This document shows, one piece after another, positions 9,194 through 18,774 of a DNA stretch of 32,220 nucleotides. Source of the stretch: Candidatus Solincola quzhuomuensis (lineage in GTDB: Bacteria; Actinomycetota; Geothermincolia; Geothermincolales; RBG-13-55-18); NCBI GenBank assembly GCA_015711855.1, contig JACVJF010000019.1:1-32220 (forward strand), given 5' to 3'. The notes under the pieces were generated by a model. The model was not told the origin of the DNA. It worked only from the letters and a program-made list of their open reading frames with translations, and ran no database searches. Position 1 is the first letter of the stretch; the number at the start of each line of letters is the position of its first letter. The position numbers and the translations under genes are program-made.

Positions 9194-11830
9194 TCAAGCG
9201 GAATGCTTGATGTCGCAGAGAAGGAGGGTGAAGTCGTCCTCCATGCGCGCCCCGCAGAATTCGTTGAGGATGTTTACCAGATCCTGGATGAGCGCCTCCG
9301 CGTTGCGGGAACCGGAACCCTTGAGATAGCGGCGTAATCGCTTCTCCCCGAAACGCCTGCGCCGGGAATCCCGGCAGTCGACCACACCGTCGGTGTAGAA
9401 AAAGAGTCGGTCTCCCGGCTCCAACTTTACCGATTCCGCCCTCAGCTCGAGTTCCTCGAAAGCCCCCAGGATGGTCCGCGGTCCAGACTCCAGGGGTAGG
9501 ATCTCCCCTCCCTTGCGGATGAGGTAGGGGTCGTTGTGGCCGGCGTTCACGTAACGGAAGTCGAGGGTGTGGAGATCCAGCTCACCGTAGAGCACGGTGA
9601 TGAAGCGGTCCTCGAGGCGGTGCGGGAATATGGCCCGGTTGGCCTTCAGCAGGACATCCAGTATCTCCCGGCGATACTTGGCCTCGGCCCTTATGGCGCT
9701 CATGGCCAAGGTGGCCAAGAGCGCCGCCGGTATCCCGCTTCCCGCCGCGTCTCCCACCACGATGAAAAGACGACCGTCCTCCACCCAGTAATCGTACCAG
9801 TCGCCTCCCACTATGCGGGCCTGTTCCATGTGGGCGGTCACCCTCACCACGTCGTTCTCCAGCGTGCCCTCCGGGAGCAGGGCGTTCTGGATACTGGCGG
9901 CTATGTCCAGCTCCTTGTCCACCAGCGCCAGGTGTTGCAACCTCTTCTGCTCGGTCACGTCCCGGAAGGCACAGACGACGTTCTCTATCTGCCTCTTGCG
10001 ATTGCGGATGACGGAGAAGGTCCCGCTGATCCACACAGTGTTCCCGTCGCGGCGACGGTACTCCATCTCCAAGGCGATCGACTTCTCTCCCCGAAAGGCG
10101 GCCTCCACCGGGCAGTCGGGGACGGAACAGGACCCCGGCTCCGGGTTCTCCTCGCCGTAAAGTATCTCGTGTATGTGCCGGCCCAGCGCCTCCTCCTCCC
10201 GCCAGCCGAAAAGCTCTCCCGCCGCGGGGTTGAAGAGGATCACGTTCCTCCCGCGGTCCACCAGGAGTATGGCGTCGGGGTTGGCCGAGACTATGGCCTC
10301 GCTGCGCTCCCGCTCCCTATATATCCGCTCGTTGGCCTCCAGTTCCTGGAGTCTCCTCTCTCGTTCCTGGATGCGCTGGCGCAGGCCGGCCTGGGAGACG
10401 GCTACCGCCGCCTGGGCGGCCATCACCCTGACCGTCTCCACCTCCTCCTCGGTGAAGACGCGGGGCCTTCCCGCGTCTCCCAGGATCATGAGCCCCATGA
10501 TCTCTCCCTTGGAGAAAAGGGGGACGGCCAGGCAGGACCTCAGCTTGAAGGAGCGGATGTGATCCCTGTTGACCCGCTGGTCTTTCTCCGCATCCGTGAC
10601 CGCTCCCATCTCCCCCCTCTGGAGCACCTTTCTCGTGAGGTGGTCCAGTTCCGCGGACTTCCAGCGGACCCCACGCAACTTCCGGTTCGCCGGCACGGTC
10701 AGGCCGTGTCCGCGGACGAACTCCAGCTCCTCCTCGTCCGGATGGTACAAGAAGAGCAGGCATCTCTCTACCCCGGCAAACTCGGCCATCTTCCGGACCA
10801 CGATCCCCGCCGCCTGATCGAAATTGACGGCGGACGCCGCCTCCTCGGCCAGCTCTTTCATCATCTCCATCTGGCGGCTCCGCTTCCTCTCCAGCTCGAA
10901 GAGGCGCGCGTTCTGGATGGCCACTCCGGCCTGAGGGGCAAATGCGGCCAAAAGGGCCATGTCCACGGGATGGTAGGTACGGGGTTCCACGTCGTAAAGT
11001 TCTATCCCCCCTATGGGCGCATGGTCCTTAAGGATGGGGCAGGAAAGGGCGGAACGGACCCTTCCGCCCTTCAGAGGAACGGGCAAAGCCAGGCCTCTGA
11101 GGCCGTCGTCCACGCCGCTTACCGGCGCACCCTCTCCGATGGCGCGATCGAGGAGGGAGCGGCGTAGGTCGATCCTCCTGCCCTTGCCCCAGGGAGGAGC
11201 CAGCCCCACCTGGGAGACCAGCACAAGTTCCTTTCCTCCCTCATCCAGAAGATAGACAGCTCCCATGGGGGAGCGCATGATCCCCGCGGCAACTTCCAGA
11301 ATCTGGAGAAAAACCCGGTCCAGGTCCATGGTGGAAGTTATGGTGCGCCCCACTTCCAGGAGGCCGTGCAGCTCCCGCAATTGGCGGCTGATCATCTCGT
11401 CCTTGGTCTCCAGGTAGGAAGCGGATAGAGCGGCGATGATGTCCGCATAGATCTCTCCCTGCGCCTTGAGAAAGCTCATCCATTCCTCAGGGGTAAGAGC
11501 CCCCTCGGACAAGGCCGGAAAAACCCGTTCCCAGAGGACGGACTCGGCCATGAACACCGCCCGCACCAGATCGCCCAGGGGGATGTTCTGCAGGGCACGA
11601 TTCCTTCCCAGCCGGCGGGCGAAGGCGTAAAGCTCGTCCCGGTCTCCCCCGCGTCCGGTGAGTAGATCGGAGGAGTAGCGGATAAGATCGCCTATGCGGC
11701 GACGGAGGTCTTCCTTGGTGTCGTCCGAAAGAGCGGCGTATGTGGGCAGGCTCTCCTCGAGGGCTTCGTGTATCTCCTGGACCAGATCCGGGAGGCGCAA
11801 GGGGAGTTTTCCGGCGATTTCCCTAAGCAT
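9194..11830 (-). CDS. Multidomain sensor phosphatase: RsbRD-like N-domain, GAF-GAF-PAS-SpoIIE (PP2C)
   Basis: Predicted soluble 878-residue signalling phosphatase of the RsbU/SpoIIE type, which normally dephosphorylates an anti-sigma-factor antagonist in a partner-switching pathway. In order: an all-helical N-domain at about 1-140 resembling the RsbRD/RsbT co-antagonist N-terminal domain; GAF 1 at about 150-310; GAF 2 at about 345-490; a short coiled coil (QRIQERERRLQELEANERI); PAS at about 510-625 (SANPDAILLVD...) with two cysteines at GSCSVPDCP; and the SpoIIE PP2C domain from about 640 to the end, with metal-binding aspartates in GGDWYDY, VVGDAAGSG, FFYTDGV and EDDFTLLL. No transmembrane helix is evident. 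The ATG at 11830 follows GGGAGATCCC. It is transcribed from its own promoter at 12010-12039, just after the V-ATPase terminator. The partner anti-sigma proteins are not in the window. Confidence 0.9.
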   Translation of the reverse strand: MLREIAGKLPLRLPDLVQEIHEALEESLPTYAALSDDTKEDLRRRIGDLIRYSSDLLTGRGGDRDELYAFARRLGRNRALQNIPLGDLVRAVFMAESVLWERVFPALSEGALTPEEWMSFLKAQGEIYADIIAALSASYLETKDEMISRQLRELHGLLEVGRTITSTMDLDRVFLQILEVAAGIMRSPMGAVYLLDEGGKELVLVSQVGLAPPWGKGRRIDLRRSLLDRAIGEGAPVSGVDDGLRGLALPVPLKGGRVRSALSCPILKDHAPIGGIELYDVEPRTYHPVDMALLAAFAPQAGVAIQNARLFELERKRSRQMEMMKELAEEAASAVNFDQAAGIVVRKMAEFAGVERCLLFLYHPDEEELEFVRGHGLTVPANRKLRGVRWKSAELDHLTRKVLQRGEMGAVTDAEKDQRVNRDHIRSFKLRSCLAVPLFSKGEIMGLMILGDAGRPRVFTEEEVETVRVMAAQAAVAVSQAGLRQRIQERERRLQELEANERIYRERERSEAIVSANPDAILLVDRGRNVILFNPAAGELFGWREEEALGRHIHEILYGEENPEPGSCSVPDCPVEAAFRGEKSIALEMEYRRRDGNTVWISGTFSVIRNRKRQIENVVCAFRDVTEQKRLQHLALVDKELDIAASIQNALLPEGTLENDVVRVTAHMEQARIVGGDWYDYWVEDGRLFIVVGDAAGSGIPAALLATLAMSAIRAEAKYRREILDVLLKANRAIFPHRLEDRFITVLYGELDLHTLDFRYVNAGHNDPYLIRKGGEILPLESGPRTILGAFEELELRAESVKLEPGDRLFFYTDGVVDCRDSRRRRFGEKRLRRYLKGSGSRNAEALIQDLVNILNEFCGARMEDDFTLLLCDIKHSA

Positions 11831-12009
11831 GGGATCTCCCGTCCATTCCGTGCGGCCGACATCCGCCCTAATTCACCTGCGCCGAGCCTATCCCCGGTCG
11901 CCCTGCCTTCTCGGTACCCGTGAGACGACCCGTCCCAACCTTCTTTGTCGCCTCTTCTTCCGGTGAGGGGACTTGGAGTCGAAACAAGCGATTAGAAAAC
12001 CCAATTAGA

Positions 12010-12039
12010 AGTATAGGAGCGGGGGAAAAGCCCTGTCAA
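12010..12039 (-). promoter_or_regulatory. Sigma-70 promoter of the SpoIIE-type gene
   Basis: On the minus strand TTGACA (12039-12034, full consensus), an 18-base spacer and TATACT (12015-12010). The predicted start is near 12003, about 170 bases before the ATG. The -35 box overlaps the T-run of the preceding V-ATPase terminator. Confidence 0.8.
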
Positions 12040-12068
12040 AAAGCGTGCCGCGGCCCATTATCCGCGGC
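12038..12068 (-). terminator. Intrinsic terminator of the V-ATPase operon
   Basis: GCCGCGG (12047-12053) and CCGCGGC (12062-12068) form a perfect 7-bp stem with an 8-base loop. On the minus strand TTTTT (12042-12038) follows after a 4-base gap. The stem begins inside the last codons of the subunit D gene and its stop codon lies in the loop. Confidence 0.82.
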
Positions 12069-12693
12069 CAGCCAGCTCCTCCTGCATGCTCTTTATCTTC
12101 ATGAGCTGGGTACGATAGGAGCGCTCCATCTCGTCCAGCTTCATGGTGATGTAGGTGATGGTCTCCTTCAGGGAGGGGATGAGCACGTGCTCCAGGGCGT
12201 TCACCCGGCGCCGGGTGCGCTCTATCTCCTGGGCCAGAAGACCCACGTTGTTCTCCATCTCCGCGAGCTTGATCAGCTCGGGCACGAGGTCTCGGTAGTA
12301 GAGGAGGGCGGCGTCCAGTGAGAAGGGGGTGGAGAGGAGGCTGTAGCAGTCTATCGCGCCCTCCATCCTCACCTCGAAGCGGGGCACGCGCACGCCCATA
12401 ATGCTGGCTTGATCCACGTCCACCTCCAGGTCCATGGTGGGGACGGAGAGGGATTCCTCCACCTCCTCGGTCATGACCTCGGAGCGGGCTATGGCGAAGA
12501 TGAGATGGGCATCGGCCAGGCGGGACTCCACCTCACGGCGCAGATTCCGGCTTTCCTGGACCAGGGCCATGAACTGTTTCATGAGCTCGTCAAGCTTGTC
12601 CTTGAGCAGCTTGTGGCCCCGCTCCGCGATGGCTGTGCGCTTGCGCAGCTTGAGCAGCTCCATGCGGTTGGGGTTCACCTGGATGCGCGCCAT
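12058..12693 (-). CDS. ntpD: V/A-type ATPase subunit D (central rotor shaft)
   Basis: Central-stalk subunit that turns inside the A3B3 head; homologue of eukaryotic V-ATPase D and functional analogue of F1 gamma. 211 residues. The protein starts with the family signature ARIQVNPNRMELLKLRKR, has long N- and C-terminal helices predicted to form the antiparallel coiled coil, and a C-terminal run EIERTRRRVNALEHVLIPSL that is highly typical of NtpD. The ATG at 12693 has GGAGGAG about 7 bases upstream. Last gene of the operon, 40 bases after subunit B; the operon terminator overlaps its stop. Confidence 0.96.
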   Translation of the reverse strand: MARIQVNPNRMELLKLRKRTAIAERGHKLLKDKLDELMKQFMALVQESRNLRREVESRLADAHLIFAIARSEVMTEEVEESLSVPTMDLEVDVDQASIMGVRVPRFEVRMEGAIDCYSLLSTPFSLDAALLYYRDLVPELIKLAEMENNVGLLAQEIERTRRRVNALEHVLIPSLKETITYITMKLDEMERSYRTQLMKIKSMQEELAGRG

Positions 12694-12733
12694 CTTACGC
12701 TCCTCCTGGACGGGGACCTTGGCCCTTGCCCTC

Positions 12734-14110
12734 TTAACCCATATTATCCATATATTTCCTTATGTGCTCCTCCTTGACCCTCTTCAGCTCCGCACGGGGC
12801 AGGATGCGTAGAAGGTCCCAGCCGATGGCCAGGGTCTCCTCAATGCTGCGGTCCTCGTACTCGCCCTGGCGGATGAAGCGGTCCTCGAAGGCCTCGCTGA
12901 ACTGCACGAAGAGCCTATCCTCCTCGGAGAGGGCCGCTTCCCCCAGGATTACCGCCAGCTCCTTGGCCTCCTTGCCCCGAGCATAGGCCGAGAAGAGCTG
13001 GTTGGATAGGGGCGAGTGGTCCTCGCGGGTCTTGCCCGGGCCGATGCCCTTCTCCTTGAGGCGGGAGAGGGAGGGCAGGACGTCGATGGGCGGGTAGACG
13101 CCCCTCCGGTGCAAGTCCCGGGAGAGTATGATCTGCCCCTCGGTGATGTAACCGGTAAGGTCGGGGATGGGGTGGGTCTTGTCGTCGTCGGGCATGGAGA
13201 GCACCGGGATCTGGGTGATGGACCCCCGAGCCTCCTTTATCCTTCCCGCGCGCTCGTAAATGGTGGCCAAGTCGGTATATAGGTAACCGGGGTATCCCCT
13301 CCGCCCGGGCACTTCCTTGCGGGCCGCGGAGATCTCCCGCAGGGCCTCGCAGTAATAGGTCATGTCGATGAGGATGACCAGGACATGCATGTCCAGGTCG
13401 AAGGCCAGATACTCCGCGGCGGTGAGGGCCATGCGCGGGGTGGCGATGCGCTCGATGGCCGGGTCGTCGGCCAGGTTGATGAAGAGGACCGCCCGTTCTA
13501 TGGCCGCCGTGGAGCGGAACTCCTGGATGAAGAACTCCGCCTCCTCGAAGGTGATGCCCATGGCGGCGAAGACCACGGCGAACTCCTCCTCCGCTCCCAG
13601 CACGCCGGCCTGACGGGCGATCTGGGCAGCGAGGCGAGAATGGGGCAATCCGGCACCGGAGAAGATGGGGAGCTTCTGTCCTCGCACCAAGGGGTTGAGG
13701 CCGTCGATGGCCGAGATGCCGGTCTGGATGAAGTCGGTGGGAAAGTCCCGCGCGTAGGGGTTGATGGGGTTTCCGTTGATGTCCAGCCTCTTGTCCGGGA
13801 TGATGCGCGGCCCGTTGTCGATGGGGCGGCCCAGGCCATCGAAGACCCGTCCCAGGATGTCCCGGGATACCGGGAGCTCCAAGCCGCGACCAGTGAAGCG
13901 CACCTTGGTCCGGGCTATGTTCAGGCCGCTGGTGGCCTCGAAGGACTGCAGGAGGACCAGGTCCTCCTCCACCTCCAGGACGTTCCCCAAACCCACGGAG
14001 CCGTCCGGAAACTCCACCTCCACCAACTCGTTGTACTTGGCTCCCTCCACGCCCTCCAGAAGGATGAGAGGCCCCACGATCTCCTTTACCGTCAGGTACT
14101 CCTTGAGCAT
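12734..14110 (-). CDS. ntpB: V/A-type ATPase subunit B (non-catalytic nucleotide-binding)
   Basis: Regulatory subunit of the A3B3 hexamer, 458 residues, the usual length. The P-loop position has the degenerate sequence [16 protein letters not shown] instead of a Walker A motif, as expected for B. Other family marks are [12 protein letters not shown] at the start, the arginine-finger region [25 protein letters not shown], and [32 protein letters not shown]. The ATG at 14110 is chosen because AAGGAG lies nine bases upstream. An upstream GTG at 14131 in frame is less likely, since that same Shine-Dalgarno would lie inside the coding region. The gap to subunit A is 143 bases (14111-14253), unusually wide for this operon, and I see no gene or clear signal in it. 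Confidence 0.96.
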   Translation of the reverse strand: MLKEYLTVKEIVGPLILLEGVEGAKYNELVEVEFPDGSVGLGNVLEVEEDLVLLQSFEATSGLNIARTKVRFTGRGLELPVSRDILGRVFDGLGRPIDNGPRIIPDKRLDINGNPINPYARDFPTDFIQTGISAIDGLNPLVRGQKLPIFSGAGLPHSRLAAQIARQAGVLGAEEEFAVVFAAMGITFEEAEFFIQEFRSTAAIERAVLFINLADDPAIERIATPRMALTAAEYLAFDLDMHVLVILIDMTYYCEALREISAARKEVPGRRGYPGYLYTDLATIYERAGRIKEARGSITQIPVLSMPDDDKTHPIPDLTGYITEGQIILSRDLHRRGVYPPIDVLPSLSRLKEKGIGPGKTREDHSPLSNQLFSAYARGKEAKELAVILGEAALSEEDRLFVQFSEAFEDRFIRQGEYEDRSIEETLAIGWDLLRILPRAELKRVKEEHIRKYMDNMG

Positions 14111-14253
14111 CTTCTCCGACTCCTTCCCCACTCGTATCTACATGCCGCGCCGGCACCCCCGGCTTTTTATCCTTTCCGCAGCGGATCACGGTCCTTTCTC
14201 CGTCCTCACGGCTATTTTCCGTTCGGGCCGTTCGCCGCCCGGCTTGCCACGCC

Positions 14254-16017
14254 TCAAGCCCTCACCTCCGAAGCCCGCCCGGCCAGCTGCTCGGCCACCT
14301 TCTCCTCCAGGCGGTCGAACCTCTCCAGCTCCTCCTCGGGGATGAACTTGGCCCGGGCGATCTCCTCCTGCACCGGGAGGTCGATGAGCTCCTCGACGGG
14401 CCTCCCCTTTTCCAGCTCCCGGGCGGCTAGGCGGTGGTAGGTCATGATCAGTCTGAGCAGTCGGTACTGCTTGCGCAAGGAGGTGAAGGCGTCCGCGTCG
14501 TCGAAGGCGTTTTGCTGCAGGAAGTCCTCCCGCAGGGACTTGGCCGTCTCCATGATCAGCCGCTCCTGGTCGGAGAGGGCCTCGATGCCGATGAGGCGCA
14601 CCACTTCCTGGAGCTCCGCCTCTCTCTGCAGGATGCCCATGGCCTCCTCGCGCAGCTCGGCGTAGGCCGGCTCCACCTCCCTCCTCCAGTAATCCTCCAC
14701 CTTGTCCAGGTAGAGGCTATAGCTGTTCAGCCAGTTGATGGCCGGGAAATGGCGGGCGAAGGCCAGCCGGTCCTCCAGCCCCCAGAAGACCTTGACCACT
14801 CGCAAGGTGGCCTGGGTCACCGGCTCGGATAGATCGCCGCCCGGAGGGGATACGGACCCTATGGCGCTCACCGAACCCTCCCGCCTGTCCTTGCCCAGAC
14901 ATACCACCCTCCCGGCCCGTTCATAGAAGGCGGCCAGGCGGGTGCCCAGGTAGGCGGGATAGCCTTCCTCGCCGGGCATTTCCTCCAGCCTCCCCGAGAT
15001 CTCCCGCAAGGCCTCCGCCCAGCGTGAGGTGGAATCAGCCTGTAGGGCCACGTGGTATCCCATGTCCCGGTAATATTCGGCGATGGTGATGCCCGTGTAA
15101 ACCGATGCCTCGCGGGCGGCCACCGGCATGTTGGAGGTGTTGGCGATGAGCACGGTGCGCAGCATGAGGGGCTCCCCGCTGTATGGGTCGGTTAGTTCGG
15201 GGAACTCGAGGAGCACGTCGGTCATCTCGTTCCCCCGCTCCCCGCAGCCCACGAAGACCACGATCTGGGCATTGGCCCACTTGGCGATGGCGTGCTGCAG
15301 GACGGTCTTTCCCGAACCGAAAGGTCCGGGCACGCAGGCCGTACCACCCTTGGAGATGGGGAAGAAGGTGTCCACTATGCGCTGCCCGGTGACCAGCGGC
15401 TCTTGGGGGGTCATCTTCTCCGCATAAAGACGGGGGCGGCGCACCGGCCAGCGCTGCATCATGGTAACCGGAACCTCCCCTTTGGGGGTCTCCACCACGG
15501 CCACCACGTCCTCCACGGTGAACTCCCCTTCCTTGATCTCGGAAACCTTCCCCTCCACCCCCACGGGGACCATTACGCGGTGGGTGATGACCTTGGTCTC
15601 GGGGACGGTGCCCAGGATGTCCCCCGGCCCTACTTGGTCTCCAACCTTCACCGCGGGGGTGAAGGCCCACCGGCGCTCGCGGCTGAGGCCGGGTTCCTCC
15701 ACTCCCCGGGTCACGTAGTTCCCGTACTTGGCCCGGATGACGTCCAGTGGGCGCTGCACACCGTCGTATATGGAGGTCAAAAGTCCCGGCCCCAGCTCCA
15801 CGCTGAGAGGCTCACCCGTGGATATCACCTCGTCCCCCGGCCCAAGACCCGCCGTCTCCTCGTACACCTGGATGGAGGCCAGGTTTCCCCGCAGCTCGAT
15901 GATCTCCCCCATGAGGCGGTCCTTGCCCACCTTGACCAGGTCATACATCTTGGGATCGGGCAGGTCTCTGGCCACCACCAGGGGTCCGGAAACCTTGACC
16001 ACTACTCCCGCTTCCAT
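14254..16017 (-). CDS. ntpA: V/A-type ATPase subunit A (catalytic)
   Basis: Catalytic subunit that hydrolyses or makes ATP in the A3B3 head. 587 residues, normal for bacterial and archaeal A subunits. Walker A is GPFGSGKT at 231-238, typical of this family. The A-specific non-homologous insert at about 115-185 is present ([16 protein letters not shown]...), and [15 protein letters not shown] and the region [24 protein letters not shown] are intact. The ATG at 16017 has GGGGAG seven bases upstream; a longer in-frame start at 16062 adds residues not seen in the family. It lies 81 bases after subunit F. No intein or frameshift is seen. Confidence 0.97.
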   Translation of the reverse strand: MEAGVVVKVSGPLVVARDLPDPKMYDLVKVGKDRLMGEIIELRGNLASIQVYEETAGLGPGDEVISTGEPLSVELGPGLLTSIYDGVQRPLDVIRAKYGNYVTRGVEEPGLSRERRWAFTPAVKVGDQVGPGDILGTVPETKVITHRVMVPVGVEGKVSEIKEGEFTVEDVVAVVETPKGEVPVTMMQRWPVRRPRLYAEKMTPQEPLVTGQRIVDTFFPISKGGTACVPGPFGSGKTVLQHAIAKWANAQIVVFVGCGERGNEMTDVLLEFPELTDPYSGEPLMLRTVLIANTSNMPVAAREASVYTGITIAEYYRDMGYHVALQADSTSRWAEALREISGRLEEMPGEEGYPAYLGTRLAAFYERAGRVVCLGKDRREGSVSAIGSVSPPGGDLSEPVTQATLRVVKVFWGLEDRLAFARHFPAINWLNSYSLYLDKVEDYWRREVEPAYAELREEAMGILQREAELQEVVRLIGIEALSDQERLIMETAKSLREDFLQQNAFDDADAFTSLRKQYRLLRLIMTYHRLAARELEKGRPVEELIDLPVQEEIARAKFIPEEELERFDRLEEKVAEQLAGRASEVRA

Positions 16018-16098
16018 CTGGCTCTCCCCTCTTTTCCACGTGTTCCTCGATCCACCGCACAACGGTCTCGGATATATTTCCAGATTATCCCAACCAAA

Positions 16099-16428
16099 TC
16101 ATCTCTCCAAGTCGGCACCCACCGCCTTCACGATGCGCTCCCGCATCCGGGCCACGGCCATCTCCCGGGTCCCCGTCACCGCCGGTATCACCAGCACCAC
16201 GGGCAGCCCGCCGAAGGGAGGGAACCCGGGTATCTCCCGCTCCAGCACCTCGAAGACCGGCTCGGTGACCATGACCACCGCGTATCTGTCCAGGTCCAAT
16301 CCCTGCCATATGCGCGGGCCGTCCTCGGGGAGGGGGGCCACGAAGGTCTCCACTCCCAGGGCTCGAAAACCCAAGGTGGAGGTCCTGCCCCCGATCATGG
16401 CCACCTTTTTGCCCGCCATCTGCGTCAT
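16099..16428 (-). CDS. ntpF: V/A-type ATPase subunit F
   Basis: Small central-stalk subunit that binds subunit D and modulates rotation. 109 residues, normal length. The Rossmann-like fold is recognisable from KKVAMIGGRTSTLGFRALGV, YAVVMVTEPVFEVLE and LPVVLVIPAVTG. Two starts are possible: ATG 16428 directly after GGGGAGGAGG, and ATG 16419 (MAGKKVAMIGG) nine bases past the same Shine-Dalgarno. The second gives the more typical N-terminus. It sits between C and A in the usual operon order. Confidence 0.93.
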   Translation of the reverse strand: MTQMAGKKVAMIGGRTSTLGFRALGVETFVAPLPEDGPRIWQGLDLDRYAVVMVTEPVFEVLEREIPGFPPFGGLPVVLVIPAVTGTREMAVARMRERIVKAVGADLER

Positions 16429-16490
16429 CCTCCTCCCCTTAAGGCATCATCCTCGCTCCTCCACGGCGTATACGCGCCTGCTCGCCGCCG

Positions 16491-17606
16491 CTACTCCAGG
16501 TAGGGCTTGCGGAGCATCTTCTCTATGGCCTCCGGGGCCAGGTTGTGCAGCTTGGCCATGAGCAGCATGCGCACCATGGTCACCTCGTTCTCTCGAGCCC
16601 GCACGAAGGCGAACACCGGCTCCGCCCCCACGGAGATGCGGCGGCTAGCCCGGAGCATGTCCATGATGTAATCGTCGCTTTTCCGGTCGAAGTCGCTCAG
16701 GCTGGGTTTCTCCTCTCCTTCCCCCAGGATCTCCAGCAGGCGGGAGGAATACCGGGTCTGTTCCAGCTTGCGCATCATCACCTCTTCGGGGTCGCCGTAG
16801 ACCTCAAGGATATAGGTGACGGGGATGTATCCCCCTTCCACCAGGGACCTCTGGAAGACCTCCCGGTCCTTGCCCAGTTGCCGCGCCCGCAATAGCGCCT
16901 TGAGGTTGGCGAAATCTATGCTCGTACGGGAGAACTCCAAAAGGAAGTCGCTCCCCTCCCGCCGCGCCAGATACAGGCGATAGCGCAGGAAGTGGCGGTC
17001 GATGACCGTCTCCGCTTCCGGCGGGGAGGGCTCTTTCTCCAGCACCTCCACCACCACTTCCTTGTACGGGGAAGGTAGCTCCAAAGGATTCTCCACACCC
17101 CGCCTCAGTACCTCTACGTCTATCCTCCCCAGTCGAGGCAAGAGGGCTTCCTCCCCCGTCCCCTCCAGCCGCGCCTTGAGCAGGACCTTGAGGTTGTGGA
17201 AGTCGTACCGGCAGTGGAAGAACTCGAAGAGCACCGAGTCCTTAGGCAGGGCTTCCCGCAAGAACTCGTAAACGTCGTGGAGATAATCGATGAGAGCGTC
17301 GTCCACCTCCCGGGCCGTGGAGGCGCCGGCCAAGTAGTCCCCCATCTCCACCTCGTCCAGGATGTGCAGGGCCTCCTGGAAGTCGGCCTCGATGAGCCTC
17401 CCCACGTGATGGGGCATGAGCAGCCTCATCTCCTGGGCCCTTATCCTCCCCACGGCGTGCCCGTAGCGGAGGGTCTCGTGGAAGGGCTTGATGGCCCCCA
17501 GGTCGATGCGCAGGTAATCCGGCAATTTCTTCAGCTTCCGGCCCTCCGCCTGGGGTGAGGGCTGCTCCTTCAGGGGATCCACCTCCAGCCGGTACTTGCG
17601 GTACAT
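16491..17606 (-). CDS. ntpC: V/A-type ATPase subunit C (V0 d-like)
   Basis: Funnel-shaped linker that seats the central stalk on the proteolipid ring (homologue of AC39/V0 d). 371 residues, predicted all-helical and soluble. The family is recognised from LLMPHHVGRLIEADF, the repeated pattern FFHCRYDFHNLKVLLKARLEG / FSRTSIDFANLKALLRARQLG, and the C-terminal EPVFAFVRARENEVTMVRMLLMAKLH. Three related helical repeats are typical of this subunit. The ATG at 17606 has AAGGGG upstream and lies only 7 bases after the subunit E stop, so the two are probably translationally coupled. Confidence 0.93.
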   Translation of the reverse strand: MYRKYRLEVDPLKEQPSPQAEGRKLKKLPDYLRIDLGAIKPFHETLRYGHAVGRIRAQEMRLLMPHHVGRLIEADFQEALHILDEVEMGDYLAGASTAREVDDALIDYLHDVYEFLREALPKDSVLFEFFHCRYDFHNLKVLLKARLEGTGEEALLPRLGRIDVEVLRRGVENPLELPSPYKEVVVEVLEKEPSPPEAETVIDRHFLRYRLYLARREGSDFLLEFSRTSIDFANLKALLRARQLGKDREVFQRSLVEGGYIPVTYILEVYGDPEEVMMRKLEQTRYSSRLLEILGEGEEKPSLSDFDRKSDDYIMDMLRASRRISVGAEPVFAFVRARENEVTMVRMLLMAKLHNLAPEAIEKMLRKPYLE

Positions 17607-17613
17607 CTACCCG

Positions 17614-18225
17614 TTATCCCCTTTCCTCCGGCCCGAATAGAATGCGGGAGACCTCCTCCTCGCACTCCTCACGCACCTTTTGCAGGACGGCCTCTGCCGA
17701 GAGATTGGTCTCTGTCTTCTCCCCGCGCAGGATGACCCCCCTCTCGAAGGGGGCGTCTTCCTCCGCCAGCCTCAGCTCCCCGGCCAGACCGCGCGAGCGA
17801 AGCTCCTCGTTCAGCTCCGTGAGCAGGCCTCCGTCCAGGAGTTCCCGGTCGTGCGGCGAGGGCACCAGTTCCTCCTGCCCGCTGCCCACGTTCACCAGGA
17901 GGACGGCTTTGAGCCAGGACCGGTATTCCTCGGCCGGCAGCCGACCGAAGGACGCGGAGACCTCCCGGAAGACCTCCTCCAGCACCTGATCCTTGGCCGC
18001 CAGGAGGTCGATGCGTCCCTCCAGTCGGGCCCGGCTGATTATCCTCAAGCGCTCGTTCTCCGCACGTATATGGAAGGATCTGGCAATGGCTTCGGCCTCC
18101 TGTCCGGCTTGCTCCTGCGCCTCCTTCCTAATCCTGGCGGCCTCTTCCTCCGCCTCGGCCAGGATGCGTCGTCTCTCCTCCCGGGCGTCGTTCTCGATCT
18201 TCTCCAGCAGCTTCTCCAGGGACAT
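17614..18225 (-). CDS. ntpE: V/A-type ATPase subunit E (peripheral stalk)
   Basis: Peripheral-stalk (stator) subunit that pairs with the H/G subunit as a right-handed coiled coil and binds the head. 203 residues. The first 100 or so residues are a charged coiled coil (ENDAREERRRILAEAEEEAAR...), followed by a mixed globular domain ending in DDPPLERG-like acidic and basic stretches (EEDAPFERGVILRGEKTETNLS), where AERGVIL/ERGVIL is typical of E subunits. ATG 18225 has GGGAGAG upstream. It lies between K and C as in other ntp operons. Confidence 0.92.
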   Translation of the reverse strand: MSLEKLLEKIENDAREERRRILAEAEEEAARIRKEAQEQAGQEAEAIARSFHIRAENERLRIISRARLEGRIDLLAAKDQVLEEVFREVSASFGRLPAEEYRSWLKAVLLVNVGSGQEELVPSPHDRELLDGGLLTELNEELRSRGLAGELRLAEEDAPFERGVILRGEKTETNLSAEAVLQKVREECEEEVSRILFGPEERG

Positions 18226-18246
18226 CTCTCTCTCCCGCGCCGGGCG

Positions 18247-18762
18247 TCAGATTCCCAGGGTCGAGTAGAAGGGCCTGATGACCACGAAGAAGTAGAGGAT
18301 GGTGATGATCAAGGAGAGCACGGCGTAGGTCTCCACCAACGCCGGGAGCACCAAAGCCCTCCCCATCTCCTCGCGCCTCTTGGCCACCATGCCCGCCGCG
18401 CCGGCCGAGGTCAACCCCTGGTAGGCTCCGGATACGAAGCACACGAAGCATACCGGCAGGCAGGCCAGGAATATCTGGAAGCCTACCCAACCGGGGAGCG
18501 CCTCCCATCCCGAACTCGGCTTCATGACGAAGGCCACCAGAACCCCAGTGATGAAACCGTAGATCCCCTGTGTGCCGGGGATGACCACCAGGGGGAGCAG
18601 GGGTCCGAACCGGTCCGGCATATCGGTGAGGATGCCACCGGCCACGTTGGCCACGTAGGTGATGCCCATGGAGGACCCCGAACCTCCTCCTATCACCGCC
18701 AGCGCGGCTCCCAGCAGCGCCCAGTGCAGGCCGGACAGTCCTCCGAATGTCGCTGCTTCCAT
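18247..18762 (-). CDS. ntpK: V-type ATPase subunit K (proteolipid ring) with Na+-binding signature
   Basis: Membrane rotor-ring subunit, 171 residues, two fused hairpins (four transmembrane helices), as in Enterococcus hirae NtpK. The residues that bind Na+ in the E. hirae enzyme (Thr64, Gln65, Gln110, Glu139, with Tyr68 closing the site) are all present here: PGTQGIYG gives Thr64, Gln65 and Tyr68, AYQG gives Gln115, and LVETYAVL gives Glu144. One carboxylate serves two hairpins, as expected for a doubled c-subunit. This points to Na+ coupling, although some H+ enzymes keep parts of the site. A strong AAGGAGG Shine-Dalgarno lies between the I stop and the ATG at 18762. Confidence 0.95.
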   Translation of the reverse strand: MEAATFGGLSGLHWALLGAALAVIGGGSGSSMGITYVANVAGGILTDMPDRFGPLLPLVVIPGTQGIYGFITGVLVAFVMKPSSGWEALPGWVGFQIFLACLPVCFVCFVSGAYQGLTSAGAAGMVAKRREEMGRALVLPALVETYAVLSLIITILYFFVVIRPFYSTLGI

Positions 18763-18774
18763 GCCTAACCTCCT

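Noticed and set aside
9536-11167. 543-codon plus-strand frame opposite the SpoIIE-type gene
   Set aside because: No ribosome binding site and no family features; the opposite strand encodes clear GAF, PAS and PP2C domains.
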